A stretch of 64,000 nt of DNA from VXPQ01 sp964608315 (lineage in GTDB: Bacteria; Bacteroidota; Rhodothermia; Rhodothermales; VXPQ01). The translations under genes were made by a program, and so were the position numbers. Every line of letters starts with the position of its first letter. Position 1 is the stretch's first letter. Below are positions 24,333-32,490 of this stretch, piece after piece. The notes below the pieces were generated by a model. It saw only the letters and a list, made by a program, of their open reading frames with translations, had not been told where the DNA came from and searched no databases. The stretch covers positions 19,554 through 83,553 of the forward strand of contig CAZSNF010000015.1 of assembly GCA_964608315.1 (NCBI GenBank), read 5' to 3'.

Positions 24333-24743
24333 TTATACGCGGCGGCGTTTCGGGGAACGGCAGCCATTGTGAGGAATGGGCGTTACGTCCCGGATGGAAG
24401 AAATGTCGAGCCCGGCCCCGGCAAGCGCCCGAATGGCCGACTCGCGGCCCGATCCGGGTCCTTTCACATATACGTCCACGCGCCGCAAACCGAGGCCATG
24501 CGCCTCTTCCGCCGCGGTCGTAGCCGCCACCTGGGCCGCATACGGCGTGTTCTTGCGGCTGCCCCTGAAACCCATTTTCCCGGAACTGGCCCACGATATA
24601 ACGTTTCCGTACTGGTCCGTCAGCGTCACGATCACGTTATTGAACGTAGCCTTGATGTGCGCCTGCCCATTGGCTTCGACAATGACGTTGCGTTTGCGCG
24701 AGGAACGTCCGGAACGTCCCGATTTTTGTTGATTTTTCGCCAT
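24333..24743 (-). CDS. rpsK: 30S ribosomal protein S11
   Basis: Platform protein of the 30S subunit. 136 residues: a basic N-terminal tail (MAKNQQKSGRSGRSSRKRN), the core with IKATFNNVIVTLTDQYGNVI, GSRKNTPYAAQVAATTAAEE, KGPGSGRESAIRAL and the terminal THIPHNGCR-like IRDVTPIPHNGCRSPKRRRV. Length and order (rpsM-rpsK-rpsD) are normal. Confidence 0.97.
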   Translation of the reverse strand: MAKNQQKSGRSGRSSRKRNVIVEANGQAHIKATFNNVIVTLTDQYGNVISWASSGKMGFRGSRKNTPYAAQVAATTAAEEAHGLGLRRVDVYVKGPGSGRESAIRALAGAGLDISSIRDVTPIPHNGCRSPKRRRV

Positions 24744-24794
24744 ATTAACGTTACAGAAGCAAAGACTGACAGTCTGAGGGAGCGAGGCGGGCGA

Positions 24795-25175
24795 TTATTT
24801 CCGCGGAGCCTTCTTCTTGCCGGCCACGGTTTTCCGGCGACCCTTGCGCGTACGGGCGTTCGTGCGCGTGCGTTGTCCGCGCACAGGCAATCCCCGACGA
24901 TGCCGAAGCCCGCGGTAACACCCGATGTCCATCAATCGCTTGATGCTCATCTGTACTTCCGAACGCAACTGTCCCTCTACAAGATACTCGTCTTCAATAA
25001 GGCGGCGTACGCTTCGGGTCTGCTCCTCTGTCCAGTCGTTCGGGTGCGCATCGTACTTGACGCCGATGCGATCAAGGATTTCGCGAGCGCGAGAACGCCC
25101 GATCCCGAAAATCGAGGACAAAGCGATTTCTCCGCGTTTATGCGGAGGTACGTCCACTCCGGCTATTCGAGGCAT
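24795..25175 (-). CDS. rpsM: 30S ribosomal protein S13
   Basis: Head protein contacting the P-site tRNA and the large subunit. 126 residues beginning MPRIAGVDVPPHKRGEIALS, with YGIG-type segment IFGIGRSRAREIL, and the highly basic C-terminus GLPVRGQRTRTNARTRKGRR. It follows rpmJ by 60 bases and precedes rpsK. Typical length. Confidence 0.97.
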   Translation of the reverse strand: MPRIAGVDVPPHKRGEIALSSIFGIGRSRAREILDRIGVKYDAHPNDWTEEQTRSVRRLIEDEYLVEGQLRSEVQMSIKRLMDIGCYRGLRHRRGLPVRGQRTRTNARTRKGRRKTVAGKKKAPRK

Positions 25176-25235
25176 AAGGTTTCATGTCTTTTCGGCGGCG
25201 CCCGTTCGAAAACGCAACGCCCGCGACGAAGGGCG

Positions 25236-25352
25236 TCAACCCTGTCGTTGCTTGTGCTTCGGGTTCTTCTTGTTAATGACGTAAATACGGCCCTTGCGAC
25301 GAACGATCTTGTCGTCGGAACTCCGCTTTTTGACGCTGGCGCGAACTTTCAT
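25236..25352 (-). CDS. rpmJ: 50S ribosomal protein L36, cysteine-free form
   Basis: 38 codons from ATG 25352: MKVRASVKKRSSDDKIVRRK then GRIYVINKKNPKHKQRQG. Canonical L36 carries a zinc site of three Cys and one His; here the cysteine positions are Ser, Asp and Asn, so the protein cannot bind zinc in that way. Cysteine-poor L36 is common in Bacteroidota. It lies between map and rpsM; infA, which often sits here, is absent (only 43 bases separate map and rpmJ). Confidence 0.95.
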   Translation of the reverse strand: MKVRASVKKRSSDDKIVRRKGRIYVINKKNPKHKQRQG

Positions 25353-25395
25353 GGGTCTGTTCGGCTCGTTCACGAAAAAATACAAGGCATAGCTG

Positions 25396-26241
25396 TTACA
25401 TAACGCCTATACCTTGCTCAGGTTCATAAATTTTGTATGCAGGCAACGAATCGAGCGCCGCCCCGGGCACGGCTTCTATGTACGCAAAGGTGCTCAGCAC
25501 TTCTGCCTGGCCGGACTGCACGGCCACCATATGCTCGTAATGCGCGGCGGCTTTCCCGTCCGCGGTGCGAACCGCCCAGCCGTCCGCGTCCACTGCGGTC
25601 CGGGCGGTCCCGAGGGTAATCATGGGTTCGATGCATAACGTCATGCCGCGTATCAGGCGGGAGCCGGTTCCCGGCCCGCCGACATTGGGAACATTGGGTT
25701 TTTCGTGCAATTTCTTGCCGATCCCGTGGCCCACGAGTTCCTGAACGACGCCATAGCCCCTGCTTTCGCAATGCTGCTGGACGGCAAACGAAATATCCCC
25801 GATGCGCCGCCCCGCGACGGCTTGCTCAATGCCCTGATGCAAGGCTCCGTACGTCGCTTCGCATAAAGCGCGCTTCTCTGCGGATATTTCGCCGACGGGA
25901 AAGGTGTAGGCGCTGTCGCCGTAATACCCGTTGAATCGTACGCCGCAATCCACCGACAGCAAATCGCCTTCCCGGAGCGGTGCGTCGTTCGGAACGCCAT
26001 GCACCACCGTGTCGTTTACGGAAGCGCACAGCGTACCGGGAAAAATCAGATTGCCCACGCGATAGCCCTTGAACGCCGGTTCGGCGCCGCGCTCGCGGAT
26101 GAACGCCTCTGCGATGCGGTCCAGCTGGCGCGTCGTAACGCCCGGCTCAATGTACCGCGCGACCTGTCCAAGCGTCTGCCCGACAAGGTCCGCGCTTTCC
26201 CTGAGGCGGTCTATTTTGTATGCGCTTTTCGACAAAGGCAT
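25396..26241 (-). CDS. map: Methionine aminopeptidase, type I
   Basis: Removes initiator methionine after deformylation. 281 residues from ATG 26241 (MPLSKSAYKIDRLRESADLV). Pita-bread fold metal ligands are in place: the histidine in NDTVVHGVPND, Asp in SVDCGVRFNGYYGDSAYTF (two Asp), His in VGHGIGKKLHEKPNVPN, Glu in LCIEPMI and a final Glu in AAHYEHMVAV. The C-terminal ~30 residues extend beyond the usual ~250. It follows secY, with a solo element end in the 51-base gap. Confidence 0.95.
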   Translation of the reverse strand: MPLSKSAYKIDRLRESADLVGQTLGQVARYIEPGVTTRQLDRIAEAFIRERGAEPAFKGYRVGNLIFPGTLCASVNDTVVHGVPNDAPLREGDLLSVDCGVRFNGYYGDSAYTFPVGEISAEKRALCEATYGALHQGIEQAVAGRRIGDISFAVQQHCESRGYGVVQELVGHGIGKKLHEKPNVPNVGGPGTGSRLIRGMTLCIEPMITLGTARTAVDADGWAVRTADGKAAAHYEHMVAVQSGQAEVLSTFAYIEAVPGAALDSLPAYKIYEPEQGIGVM

Positions 26242-26246
26242 GCGCT

Positions 26247-26260
26247 GAATCAGAGTATCC
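26247..26260. repeat. Solo element terminus between secY and map
   Basis: GAATCAGAGTATCC, the reverse complement of GGATACTCTGATTC, in the secY-map gap 6 bases upstream of the map start codon. No second terminus nearby. Confidence 0.5.
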
Positions 26261-26292
26261 CGAAAGCAAGGGGCCGGCGAACGGCTGCGCCA

Positions 26293-27609
26293 TTACATAT
26301 ACCGGCCTCGCACGCGCCCGCTTTTCATGAAGCCATCGTAATGGCGCATGAGCAAATGGCTTTCGATCTGCTGAAGCGTATCCAGCGTCACCTGAACAAG
26401 AATCAGCAAGCTCGTTCCCCCGAAAAATGCGGCGAAACCGGGCGAAACGCCTGCCTGCATGGCGAAGGCGGGAAGAATCGCCACGAGCCCGAGGAAAATC
26501 GACCCGGGGAGGGTAATTTTCGTCAGAATGTTGTCGATGAATTCGCTGGTGTGCTTGCCCGGCCGGATCCCGGGAATAAATCCGCCCTGCCGCTTCATGG
26601 TGTCGGCCATTTCTCGCGGATTCACTGCAATAGCGGTGTAGAAATACGTAAAGAATACGCAGATCACAAAAAACACGGTCGAATATCCCCAGCCGGAAAT
26701 GTCCGAGAACCAGCGTCCGAATTCGACCATGAAAGCGCTGTCGGGGAAGAACGAAGCCACCGTCGCCGGAACGAACATGATGGACTGCGCAAAGATAATG
26801 GGCATGACGCCCGCCGCATTGACGCGAAGCGGAAGATACTGGGTCGCGCCGCCGTACACTTTGCGCCCCACCACGCGCTTCGCATACTGCACCGGGATGC
26901 GCCGCGTGCCTTGCGAAACCAGCACGACGCCCAGCGTCACCAGCGCCCATATCCCGATCTCCATCAGGAAAATGAAGAGGTTGCCCACCAGCGTGAACTC
27001 ATTGAATAGCGCATTGGGCAAAAAGGCGATGATCCCGATCATAATGACGATGGAAATGCCGTTCCCGATGCCATTTTCCGTAATGCGCTCGCCAAGCCAC
27101 ATCACGAAGATGGTGCCTGCGGTCAACACGATCACCGTCGTGATCATGAAAAACGTGGAGTTAATGACAATGGCCTGCCCGGTGGCGCCGTATTGCAGGT
27201 TGATCGCATACCCAATGGACTGAAACGCGGTAATGCCTACGGTGCCGTACCGGGTCAGCTGGGTGATCTTGCGACGGCCCTCTTCGCCTTCGCGCTGAAG
27301 CTTCTGGAAATACGGAACTACTGCGCCCAGCAGCTGGATGATAATGGAGGCGGTAATGTACGGCATGATGCCAAGCGCGAAAATACCGGCCTGGCTGAAA
27401 GCGCCTCCCACGAACATGTCCAGAAAACCGAAAATGTCATTCGGGTTGCCTTGCGCATTGACGTCCGCCAGAATAGCGGCGTCCACCCCGGGAAGCGTCA
27501 CGTAGGCCCCCAGTCGATACACGAGAAGCAGCCCGACCGTGTACAGAATCCGTCGGCGGAGCTCCTCTATCTTCCAGATGTTGCGTACGTTCTCGGCGAT
27601 GCTTGCCAT
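26293..27609 (-). CDS. secY: Preprotein translocase subunit SecY
   Basis: Channel subunit of the Sec translocon. 438 residues with ten membrane helices by eye, including RILYTVGLLLVYRLGAYV (helix 1), the plug region after it, QSIMFVPATVASFFP, VFFVICVFFTYFYTAIAVNP, and ADTMKRQGGFIPGIRPGKHT, the conserved cytoplasmic C5 loop. It lies between rplO and map, its normal position in the spc operon; adk is not present. Confidence 0.97.
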   Translation of the reverse strand: MASIAENVRNIWKIEELRRRILYTVGLLLVYRLGAYVTLPGVDAAILADVNAQGNPNDIFGFLDMFVGGAFSQAGIFALGIMPYITASIIIQLLGAVVPYFQKLQREGEEGRRKITQLTRYGTVGITAFQSIGYAINLQYGATGQAIVINSTFFMITTVIVLTAGTIFVMWLGERITENGIGNGISIVIMIGIIAFLPNALFNEFTLVGNLFIFLMEIGIWALVTLGVVLVSQGTRRIPVQYAKRVVGRKVYGGATQYLPLRVNAAGVMPIIFAQSIMFVPATVASFFPDSAFMVEFGRWFSDISGWGYSTVFFVICVFFTYFYTAIAVNPREMADTMKRQGGFIPGIRPGKHTSEFIDNILTKITLPGSIFLGLVAILPAFAMQAGVSPGFAAFFGGTSLLILVQVTLDTLQQIESHLLMRHYDGFMKSGRVRGRYM

Positions 27610-27648
27610 AATGAAATACCGGGTAAAAAGTCGTTTCCGATCCGTACG

Positions 27649-28110
27649 TTAGCCAAGCACGGCGGCCTTGCCCCCGGCCGCTTCGATTTTTTGCTTCGCC
27701 GCGGCGCTGAACGCATGCGCGGTAACCGAAAGGTTTTCAGGGGCTTCGCCGTCGCCGAGAATTTTAATCCGGTCGGCCTTGCGCGCTACGCCAGCGGCCA
27801 CAAGCACTTCGGGCGTGACTTCTGCCGCGCCATCGATGCGCCCTTCCTCCACGAGGCGGGCAATCCAGGACAGGTTGACCGGGCGGTACTCGACGCGAAA
27901 CCGGTTCCGGAACCCGAATTTGGGTACGCGCCGCTGGAGCGGCATCTGGCCTCCCTCGAACCAGGCGGGAATGCGGGCGCCTGCGCGGCTTTTCTGCCCC
28001 TTCGTTCCCTTCGTGGAACTGTGGCCGCCCTTGCCCGATCCTGTGCCGCGGGCGATGCGCTTCCTCTTTCGGGTAGCGCCCTTGACCGGTTTCAGATTAC
28101 TGAGGTCCAT
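27649..28110 (-). CDS. rplO: 50S ribosomal protein L15
   Basis: 153 residues beginning MDLSNLKPVKGATRKRKRIA, with the Gly-rich RNA-binding tail GRGTGSGKGGHSSTKGTKGQ-type segment (GTGSGKGGHSSTKGTKGQKS), FEGGQMPLQRRVPKFGF and a globular C-terminal domain with ILGDGEAPENLSVTAHAFS. Length is usual. It sits between rpmD and secY. Confidence 0.97.
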   Translation of the reverse strand: MDLSNLKPVKGATRKRKRIARGTGSGKGGHSSTKGTKGQKSRAGARIPAWFEGGQMPLQRRVPKFGFRNRFRVEYRPVNLSWIARLVEEGRIDGAAEVTPEVLVAAGVARKADRIKILGDGEAPENLSVTAHAFSAAAKQKIEAAGGKAAVLG

Positions 28111-28181
28111 AATGCATTTCGACGGAATGTCCCTCCCCGGCCAACGCGCCAGGGAAAGCAGAATGCCTGAGATTCGACGGA

Positions 28182-28376
28182 TCAGGCTTCGGTAACGGTA
28201 ACAAGATGTCGAACCTTGTCGATCATCCCGCGCAGTTGCGGAGAGTCCTTGTGTTCGACGCGCTGGCGCATCCGCCGGACGCCAAGCGCTTCAAGGGTGC
28301 GCACGATGCGCTTCGGCGAACCGATTGCGGATTTTGTCTGGGTTACGATAAGTTTGCTTGCCATATCCTTGTCCAT
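28182..28376 (-). CDS. rpmD: 50S ribosomal protein L30
   Basis: 64 residues: MDKDMASKLIVTQTKSAIGS, then RIVRTLEALGVRRMRQRVEH and MIDKVRHLVTVTEA. Family length is about 60. A second ATG at 28364 (MASKL) is equally plausible biologically, but the first ATG has a GAGG about ten bases upstream. It lies between rpsE and rplO. Confidence 0.95.
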   Translation of the reverse strand: MDKDMASKLIVTQTKSAIGSPKRIVRTLEALGVRRMRQRVEHKDSPQLRGMIDKVRHLVTVTEA

Positions 28377-28411
28377 CTGTTCGGGGCCTCGCGGCGCAAA
28401 TCCGGCGCCGT

Positions 28412-28936
28412 TTATCCCTCGAACACTCTTTTGAGCGAAATACCGCGGCGTTTGGCTACTTCCATCGGGTCCTCAATCTGTTCCAGCGCCTGCATGGTGG
28501 CGGAAACCTGATTATGCGGATTGCTGGAGCCCAGCGACTTGGAGAGAATGTCCCGGACGCCGGCGCATTCCAGCACAGCCCGTACGCCGCCCCCGGCGAT
28601 CACGCCGGTTCCCGGCGTGGCGGGTTTCAGCAACACCTTTCCGGCGTCCTGCCGCCCCACAACGGGGTGGGGAATCGTGTTGTCCTTGAGCCGAACGCGA
28701 ACAAGGTTCTTCTTCGCATCTTCCGTGCCCTTTGCAATTGCGTCGGAAACCTCGTTCGCCTTGCCAAGGCCGGCCCCCACCGTTCCCTTCCCGTCGCCTA
28801 CCACCACGACGGCGTTGAACGAAAAACGGCGCCCCCCCTTGACGACCTTCGCCACGCGGGAAACGGATACAAGCCGTTCCTGCCAATCCTGGCCCTCCGC
28901 CGCTTCGCGGCGACGTTGCTCCTTTCGTGCTGCCAT
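28412..28936 (-). CDS. rpsE: 30S ribosomal protein S5
   Basis: 174 residues. Double-stranded RNA-binding-like N-terminal part has QERLVSVSRVAKVVKGGRRF and SFNAVVVVGDGKGTVGAGLG; the C-terminal domain has HPVVGRQDAGKVLLKPATPG, GVRAVLECAGVRDILSKSLG and SSNPHNQVSAT. It is important for decoding accuracy. It follows rplR across a short element derivative and precedes rpmD. Confidence 0.97.
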   Translation of the reverse strand: MAARKEQRRREAAEGQDWQERLVSVSRVAKVVKGGRRFSFNAVVVVGDGKGTVGAGLGKANEVSDAIAKGTEDAKKNLVRVRLKDNTIPHPVVGRQDAGKVLLKPATPGTGVIAGGGVRAVLECAGVRDILSKSLGSSNPHNQVSATMQALEQIEDPMEVAKRRGISLKRVFEG

Positions 28937-28981
28937 ATAAAACCTGAATGAGTGTAGCGTAGTGTTTCGTAAGAAACTATA

Positions 28982-29016
28982 GATACTCTGATTAAGTCCG
29001 CTTCATCAGAATATCC
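28982..29016. repeat. 35-bp miniature element inside the spc operon
   Basis: GATACTCTGATTAAG (28982-28996) faces CTTCATCAGAATATC (29001-29015), 13 of 15 positions pairing, four bases apart. It consists of two element termini with no interior. It starts directly at the rplR stop (TAG, 29016-29018) and precedes rpsE by 45 bases. Confidence 0.65.
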
Positions 29017-29369
29017 TACAGTTGCAATCCCCCTTCGCGCGCGCCGTCCGCCAAAGCGCGGACGCGCCCGTGATAGCGATAACCGTTCCGGTCGAACACA
29101 ACCTGTTCAATGCCCTGGTCGCGCGCCCGCCGGGCGATATTCGCGCCAACCGCCTTGCTGACCTCAATGGGCGTATCCCCGCCCACGCCGGACTCCTTGC
29201 TCGAAGCCGCCGCCAGCGTAACGCCCGCGCGGTCGTCGATCAGTTGCGCATAGATGTACTTGTTCGAACGAAACACGGAAAGGCGCGGGCGCCGTGCGGT
29301 GCCAGCCACCTTCGCGCGCATGCCGCGCTTTACGCGACGTTTCCGTTCCTGTTTTTTGTGCGAGGCCAT
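29016..29369 (-). CDS. rplR: 50S ribosomal protein L18
   Basis: 5S rRNA-binding protein. 117 residues from ATG 29369: MASHKKQERKRRVKRGMRAK, then RPRLSVFRSNKYIYAQLIDD, VGANIARRARDQGIEQVVFD and RNGYRYHGRVRALADGAREG. The frame is open further upstream but those residues are not L18. Length is normal. The stop codon abuts a miniature element. Confidence 0.97.
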   Translation of the reverse strand: MASHKKQERKRRVKRGMRAKVAGTARRPRLSVFRSNKYIYAQLIDDRAGVTLAAASSKESGVGGDTPIEVSKAVGANIARRARDQGIEQVVFDRNGYRYHGRVRALADGAREGGLQL

Positions 29370-29418
29370 AATTCCTGTCCGATGCGCAAACGATGCTGAT
29401 CCTTGAAAAGGAGGAGTA

Positions 29419-29973
29419 TTACCGGGCGGCGGTCTTGCCGGCCTTGCGGCGAACGTATTCGCCCACGTAGCGAATGCCTTTGCCCTTGTACGGCTCGGGG
29501 GGACGGAGCGCCCGGATCTTTGCGGCGACCTGCCCGACAATTTGCTTGTCGATCCCTTCGATCGTAATCACTGTGTTTTTGCCCCGCGCCGCCTCGACGG
29601 TCACGGAAACCGTGGTCGGCGGCACAAAATAAATCGGATGCGAAAAGCCCAGCGCCAGTTCAAGGACGCCGTTGTTCACCGCAGCCCGGTACCCGACGCC
29701 AATCACCTCCAGTTGTTTGCGATACCCTTTGGCGACCCCTTCCACGGCATTGCTGATGAGCGAGGCGTACAACCCGTGCATCGCCGCGTGACGCTTTTGC
29801 TCCCCGGAGCGTCGGACCGAAATTACGCCCTCCTCGTGCGTAACCAGAATTTCAGGGGCAACCTGCACGGACAATTCTCCTTTGGGGCCCTTGACCGTCA
29901 CGAGATTGTGCTCCGAGACGTCCACGGATACGCCGTCGCCGACTTCAACAGGTCTGTTGCCTATGCGAGACAT
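29419..29973 (-). CDS. rplF: 50S ribosomal protein L6
   Basis: 184 residues from ATG 29973 (MSRIGNRPVEVGDGVSVDVS). Two similar alpha-beta domains; N-terminal VTVKGPKGELSV, C-terminal signature GIDKQIVGQVAAKIRALRPP and EPYKGKGIRYVGEYVRRKAG. Near the sarcin-ricin loop of 23S rRNA. It lies between rpsH and rplR; normal length. Confidence 0.97.
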   Translation of the reverse strand: MSRIGNRPVEVGDGVSVDVSEHNLVTVKGPKGELSVQVAPEILVTHEEGVISVRRSGEQKRHAAMHGLYASLISNAVEGVAKGYRKQLEVIGVGYRAAVNNGVLELALGFSHPIYFVPPTTVSVTVEAARGKNTVITIEGIDKQIVGQVAAKIRALRPPEPYKGKGIRYVGEYVRRKAGKTAAR

Positions 29974-30041
29974 GTGTCTTCTCTGTAAGGGTTCAGGGAT
30001 AGCGCGGGGTCCCTGCAACGCGCAGGGAATGGTTTCGAGAA

Positions 30042-30443
30042 TCAATAAAGATACGCAAGCACCTCGCCGCCAATGTGCGCCTTGCGGGCCTCCTTGTCGG
30101 TCATCACGCCGCGCGACGTGGACAGGATGGCGATCCCCAGTCCATTCATCACGCGCGGCAATTCACGGGCGCCCACGTACCGGCGCAAACCCGGCGTGGA
30201 CACCCGCTTCATCATGCGAATGACCGGCTCGCCCTGCCCATCGTACTTGAGGCGGACCCGAAGGAATCCCTGCTTGCCGTCGTCCACATCGAGGTAACTG
30301 CGGATGTAGCCTTTATCCAGCAATATCTGCGTGATGGCCCGCTTTTGTTTCGAGGCGGGTATATCCACGTATTTGCGACCGGCCCGCTGGCCGTTGCGAA
30401 TGCGCGTCAGATAATCTGCAACCGGGTCTGTTATGCCGCTCAT
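30042..30443 (-). CDS. rpsH: 30S ribosomal protein S8
   Basis: 16S-binding protein and known repressor of the spc operon in other bacteria. 133 residues: MSGITDPVADYLTRIRNGQR, ILLDKGYIRSYLDVDDGKQG, ISTPGLRRYVG-like segment VSTPGLRRYVGARELPRVMN and the terminal GIAILSTSRGVMTDKEARKA. It follows rpsN across a solo element end; normal length. Confidence 0.97.
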   Translation of the reverse strand: MSGITDPVADYLTRIRNGQRAGRKYVDIPASKQKRAITQILLDKGYIRSYLDVDDGKQGFLRVRLKYDGQGEPVIRMMKRVSTPGLRRYVGARELPRVMNGLGIAILSTSRGVMTDKEARKAHIGGEVLAYLY

Positions 30444-30450
30444 ATTGTTT

Positions 30451-30466
30451 TAATCAGAGTATCCTT
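30451..30466. repeat. Solo element terminus between rpsN and rpsH
   Basis: TAATCAGAGTATCCTT, complement of AAGGATACTCTGATTA. It fills most of the 25-base gap between the rpsN stop and the rpsH start on the minus strand. Confidence 0.55.
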
Positions 30467-30468
30467 GT

Positions 30469-30738
30469 TTACCAGGACGCCTTGCGTACGCCAGGTATCT
30501 TGCCTCCCAGCGCCATCTCGCGAAAAGCGATGCGGGAAATTCCGAAATCGCGCATGTACCCGCGCGCGCGGCCCGTAAGCGGGCAACGGTTGTGCAACCG
30601 CACGGGGCTGGCGTCCCGGGGAAGTTTTTGCAAACCGATCCAGTCGCCCTGCTCCTTTAGCTGACGACGTTTCTCGGCGTATTTCTCGACCATGCGCTGG
30701 CGCTTTCTTTCGCGCGCCATCCAACTTGTTTTCGCCAT
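30469..30738 (-). CDS. rpsN: 30S ribosomal protein S14, zinc-free form
   Basis: 89 residues from ATG 30738: MAKTSWMARERKRQRMVEKY, LQKLPRDASPVRLHNRCPLT, GRARGYMRDFGISRIAFREM and GGKIPGVRKASW. Only one cysteine remains in the segment that forms a CxxC zinc finger in the other S14 type, so this is the zinc-independent type. The frame is open to 30819 but lacks S14 similarity there. It sits between rplE and rpsH. Confidence 0.96.
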   Translation of the reverse strand: MAKTSWMARERKRQRMVEKYAEKRRQLKEQGDWIGLQKLPRDASPVRLHNRCPLTGRARGYMRDFGISRIAFREMALGGKIPGVRKASW

Positions 30739-30794
30739 AGGGTTAACGATTTCCTGATTTCTTGCAGTGGGGGCGCCTGCGGAAACGGTGAAGG

Positions 30795-31364
30795 TCAAGC
30801 GGCGGAGCGTTCTTCCCACCGCACAAAGGGCATGCCGAGCTCCTTCAGCAACGCATGGGCCGCTTCGTCCGTGGCCGCCGTCGTGACAAACGTTATATCC
30901 AGCCCGCTGATTCGGTCGATCTTGTCCACATCGATCTCCGGAAAGATGATCTGTTCCTGAATGCCCAGCGTGAAATTGCCCCGACCGTCGAAACTGCGAT
31001 CCGATACGCCGCGAAAATCGCGTACGCGCGGGAGCGCCAGCGTAACGAGACGGTCGACGAACTCGTACATGTGGTCCGCGCGCAGCGTAACGTAACAGCC
31101 GATAGCCATGCCCTGCCGCAGTTTAAAATTCGACACGCTCTTGCGCGCTCTCGCCACCCTGGGCTGCCGACCCGTGATGCGCCGCAATTCGTCCATGGCG
31201 TTGTCCAGCGCTTTCTTGTCCGCAGAAGCATCCCCGACCCCCTTGTTCACCACAACCTTCTCAAGGCGAGGGACTTGCATAACGTTGCCGTATCCGAGCT
31301 GCTTCGTCAGCGCCGGAACGACCTGCGTACGATACCGCTCCTTCAATCTTGGCGTGTAAGTCAT
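30795..31364 (-). CDS. rplE: 50S ribosomal protein L5
   Basis: 5S rRNA-binding protein that contacts P-site tRNA. 189 residues from ATG 31364 (MTYTPRLKERYRTQVVPALT). Core segments: VMQVPRLEKVVVNKGVGDAS, ELRRITGRQPRVARARKSVS, FKLRQGMAIGCYVTLRADHM, and LGIQEQIIFPEIDVDKIDRI. The open frame upstream is unrelated. Normal length; between rplX and rpsN. Confidence 0.97.
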   Translation of the reverse strand: MTYTPRLKERYRTQVVPALTKQLGYGNVMQVPRLEKVVVNKGVGDASADKKALDNAMDELRRITGRQPRVARARKSVSNFKLRQGMAIGCYVTLRADHMYEFVDRLVTLALPRVRDFRGVSDRSFDGRGNFTLGIQEQIIFPEIDVDKIDRISGLDITFVTTAATDEAAHALLKELGMPFVRWEERSAA

Positions 31365-31435
31365 CTGTCCAGTCTCAATGAGCAAAGTGTGGCGAAACCA
31401 TGGTCCGGCGCAGCGAAATCCGCCAGGCGCATGCC

Positions 31436-31789
31436 TTACGGAAGTTCTTCCCCCGTGGATTTTGCATATCGAACCCATTGCCCGCGGCCTGTTTCCGTAT
31501 CCGTAATGCGCTTGCGCCCCACGCGCGTCGGCTCGCCGTCCGAGGCGATCGGCTGTACGTTGGACACATGCACCGGAACTTCTTTCTCTGTGCGGCCTCC
31601 CTGCGGATTGGCGGCGCTCGGTTTTTCGTGATGAAAACGCAGGTTGACCCCTTCCACGATCACGCGCTCCTTTTCCGGGAACGTCACCAGGATTTTCCCT
31701 TCGTATCCCCGGTAGTTGCCCGCAATCACGCGTACGCGATCCCCCTTCTTCACGTGCATCTTCTTGTGTGCGTTGTATTTTCTCGGCAT
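31436..31789 (-). CDS. rplX: 50S ribosomal protein L24
   Basis: Assembly-initiator protein. 117 residues from ATG 31789: MPRKYNAHKKMHVKKGDRVR, the KOW-motif region VIAGNYRGYEGKILVTFPEK, VEGVNLRFHHEKPSAANPQG, and a C-terminal part ending STGEELP. The start is 6 bases from the rplN stop. The upstream frame extension overlaps rplN and is discarded. Confidence 0.96.
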   Translation of the reverse strand: MPRKYNAHKKMHVKKGDRVRVIAGNYRGYEGKILVTFPEKERVIVEGVNLRFHHEKPSAANPQGGRTEKEVPVHVSNVQPIASDGEPTRVGRKRITDTETGRGQWVRYAKSTGEELP

Positions 31790-31794
31790 GGTCG

Positions 31795-32163
31795 TTAAAG
31801 CACCTCCGGGGCAAGAGAAACAATGCGCATAAACCGTTTTTCGCGCAATTCGCGGGCCACCGGCCCAAAAATACGGGTGCCGCGCGGCTCGTCCTGAGGA
31901 TTCAGGAGCACCGCGGCGTTTTCGTCGAAGCGGATATACGAACCATCCTTGCGGCGCAGTTCCTTTTTCGTGCGAACGACCACCGCCGTCGAAACGTCTC
32001 CTTTCTTGACGGCGCTGCCCGGTATGGCGGATTTGACGGTCACGATAATCCGATCGCCGATGCGCGCATAACGCCGACCGCTTCCGCCCAGTACGCGGAT
32101 ACACAGCACCTCTTTGGCGCCGCTGTTATCCGCTACGGCAAGTCTCGACTCCTGCTGAATCAT
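31795..32163 (-). CDS. rplN: 50S ribosomal protein L14
   Basis: 122 residues: MIQQESRLAVADNSGAKEVL, RVLGGSGRRYARIGDRIIVT, KGDVSTAVVVRTKKELRRKD, and NPQDEPRGTRIFGPVARELR ending IVSLAPEVL. At the subunit interface. Highly conserved and normal length; between rpsQ and rplX. Confidence 0.98.
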   Translation of the reverse strand: MIQQESRLAVADNSGAKEVLCIRVLGGSGRRYARIGDRIIVTVKSAIPGSAVKKGDVSTAVVVRTKKELRRKDGSYIRFDENAAVLLNPQDEPRGTRIFGPVARELREKRFMRIVSLAPEVL

Positions 32164-32183
32164 GGCTTCGCTAAGAATGTGGG

Positions 32184-32474
32184 CTACCGGGCCCGTTCAA
32201 TGACTTCGGCAAGACGCCAGCGCTTGCGCTTGCTAAGCGGGCGCGTTTCCATAATGCGTACGGAATCTCCCCGGTTCGCATCGTTGCGCTCGTCGTGCGC
32301 CATCAACTTCGTCGTCTTCTTGATGAACTTGCCGTATATCGGATGCTTGATCTGCCGCTGCACCGCCACCAGGATCGTTTTGTCCATGCGGTCGCTGATA
32401 ACCACGCCGATGCGCTCCTTGCGCGATGGGCGGCTTGCCTGCGGCGCCGCAGCCTCTGTTGTGTCTGTGCTCAT
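32184..32474 (-). CDS. rpsQ: 30S ribosomal protein S17
   Basis: 96 residues with OB-fold core: RIGVVISDRMDKTILVAVQR, HPIYGKFIKKTTKLMAHDER, GDSVRIMETRPLSKRKRWRL, VIERAR. The first ~15 residues (MSTDTTEAAAPQASRPS) form a short acidic/Ser extension. Between rpmC and rplN. Confidence 0.97.
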   Translation of the reverse strand: MSTDTTEAAAPQASRPSRKERIGVVISDRMDKTILVAVQRQIKHPIYGKFIKKTTKLMAHDERNDANRGDSVRIMETRPLSKRKRWRLAEVIERAR

Positions 32475-32490
32475 CGTCTTTGCTTCCGGT

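Noticed and set aside
25236..25352. Cysteine-free L36 as evidence of zinc shortage
   Set aside because: Cysteine-poor L36 is common in Bacteroidota, so it is not by itself a sign of adaptation. The same caution applies to zinc-free S14 and Asp-type HemB here.
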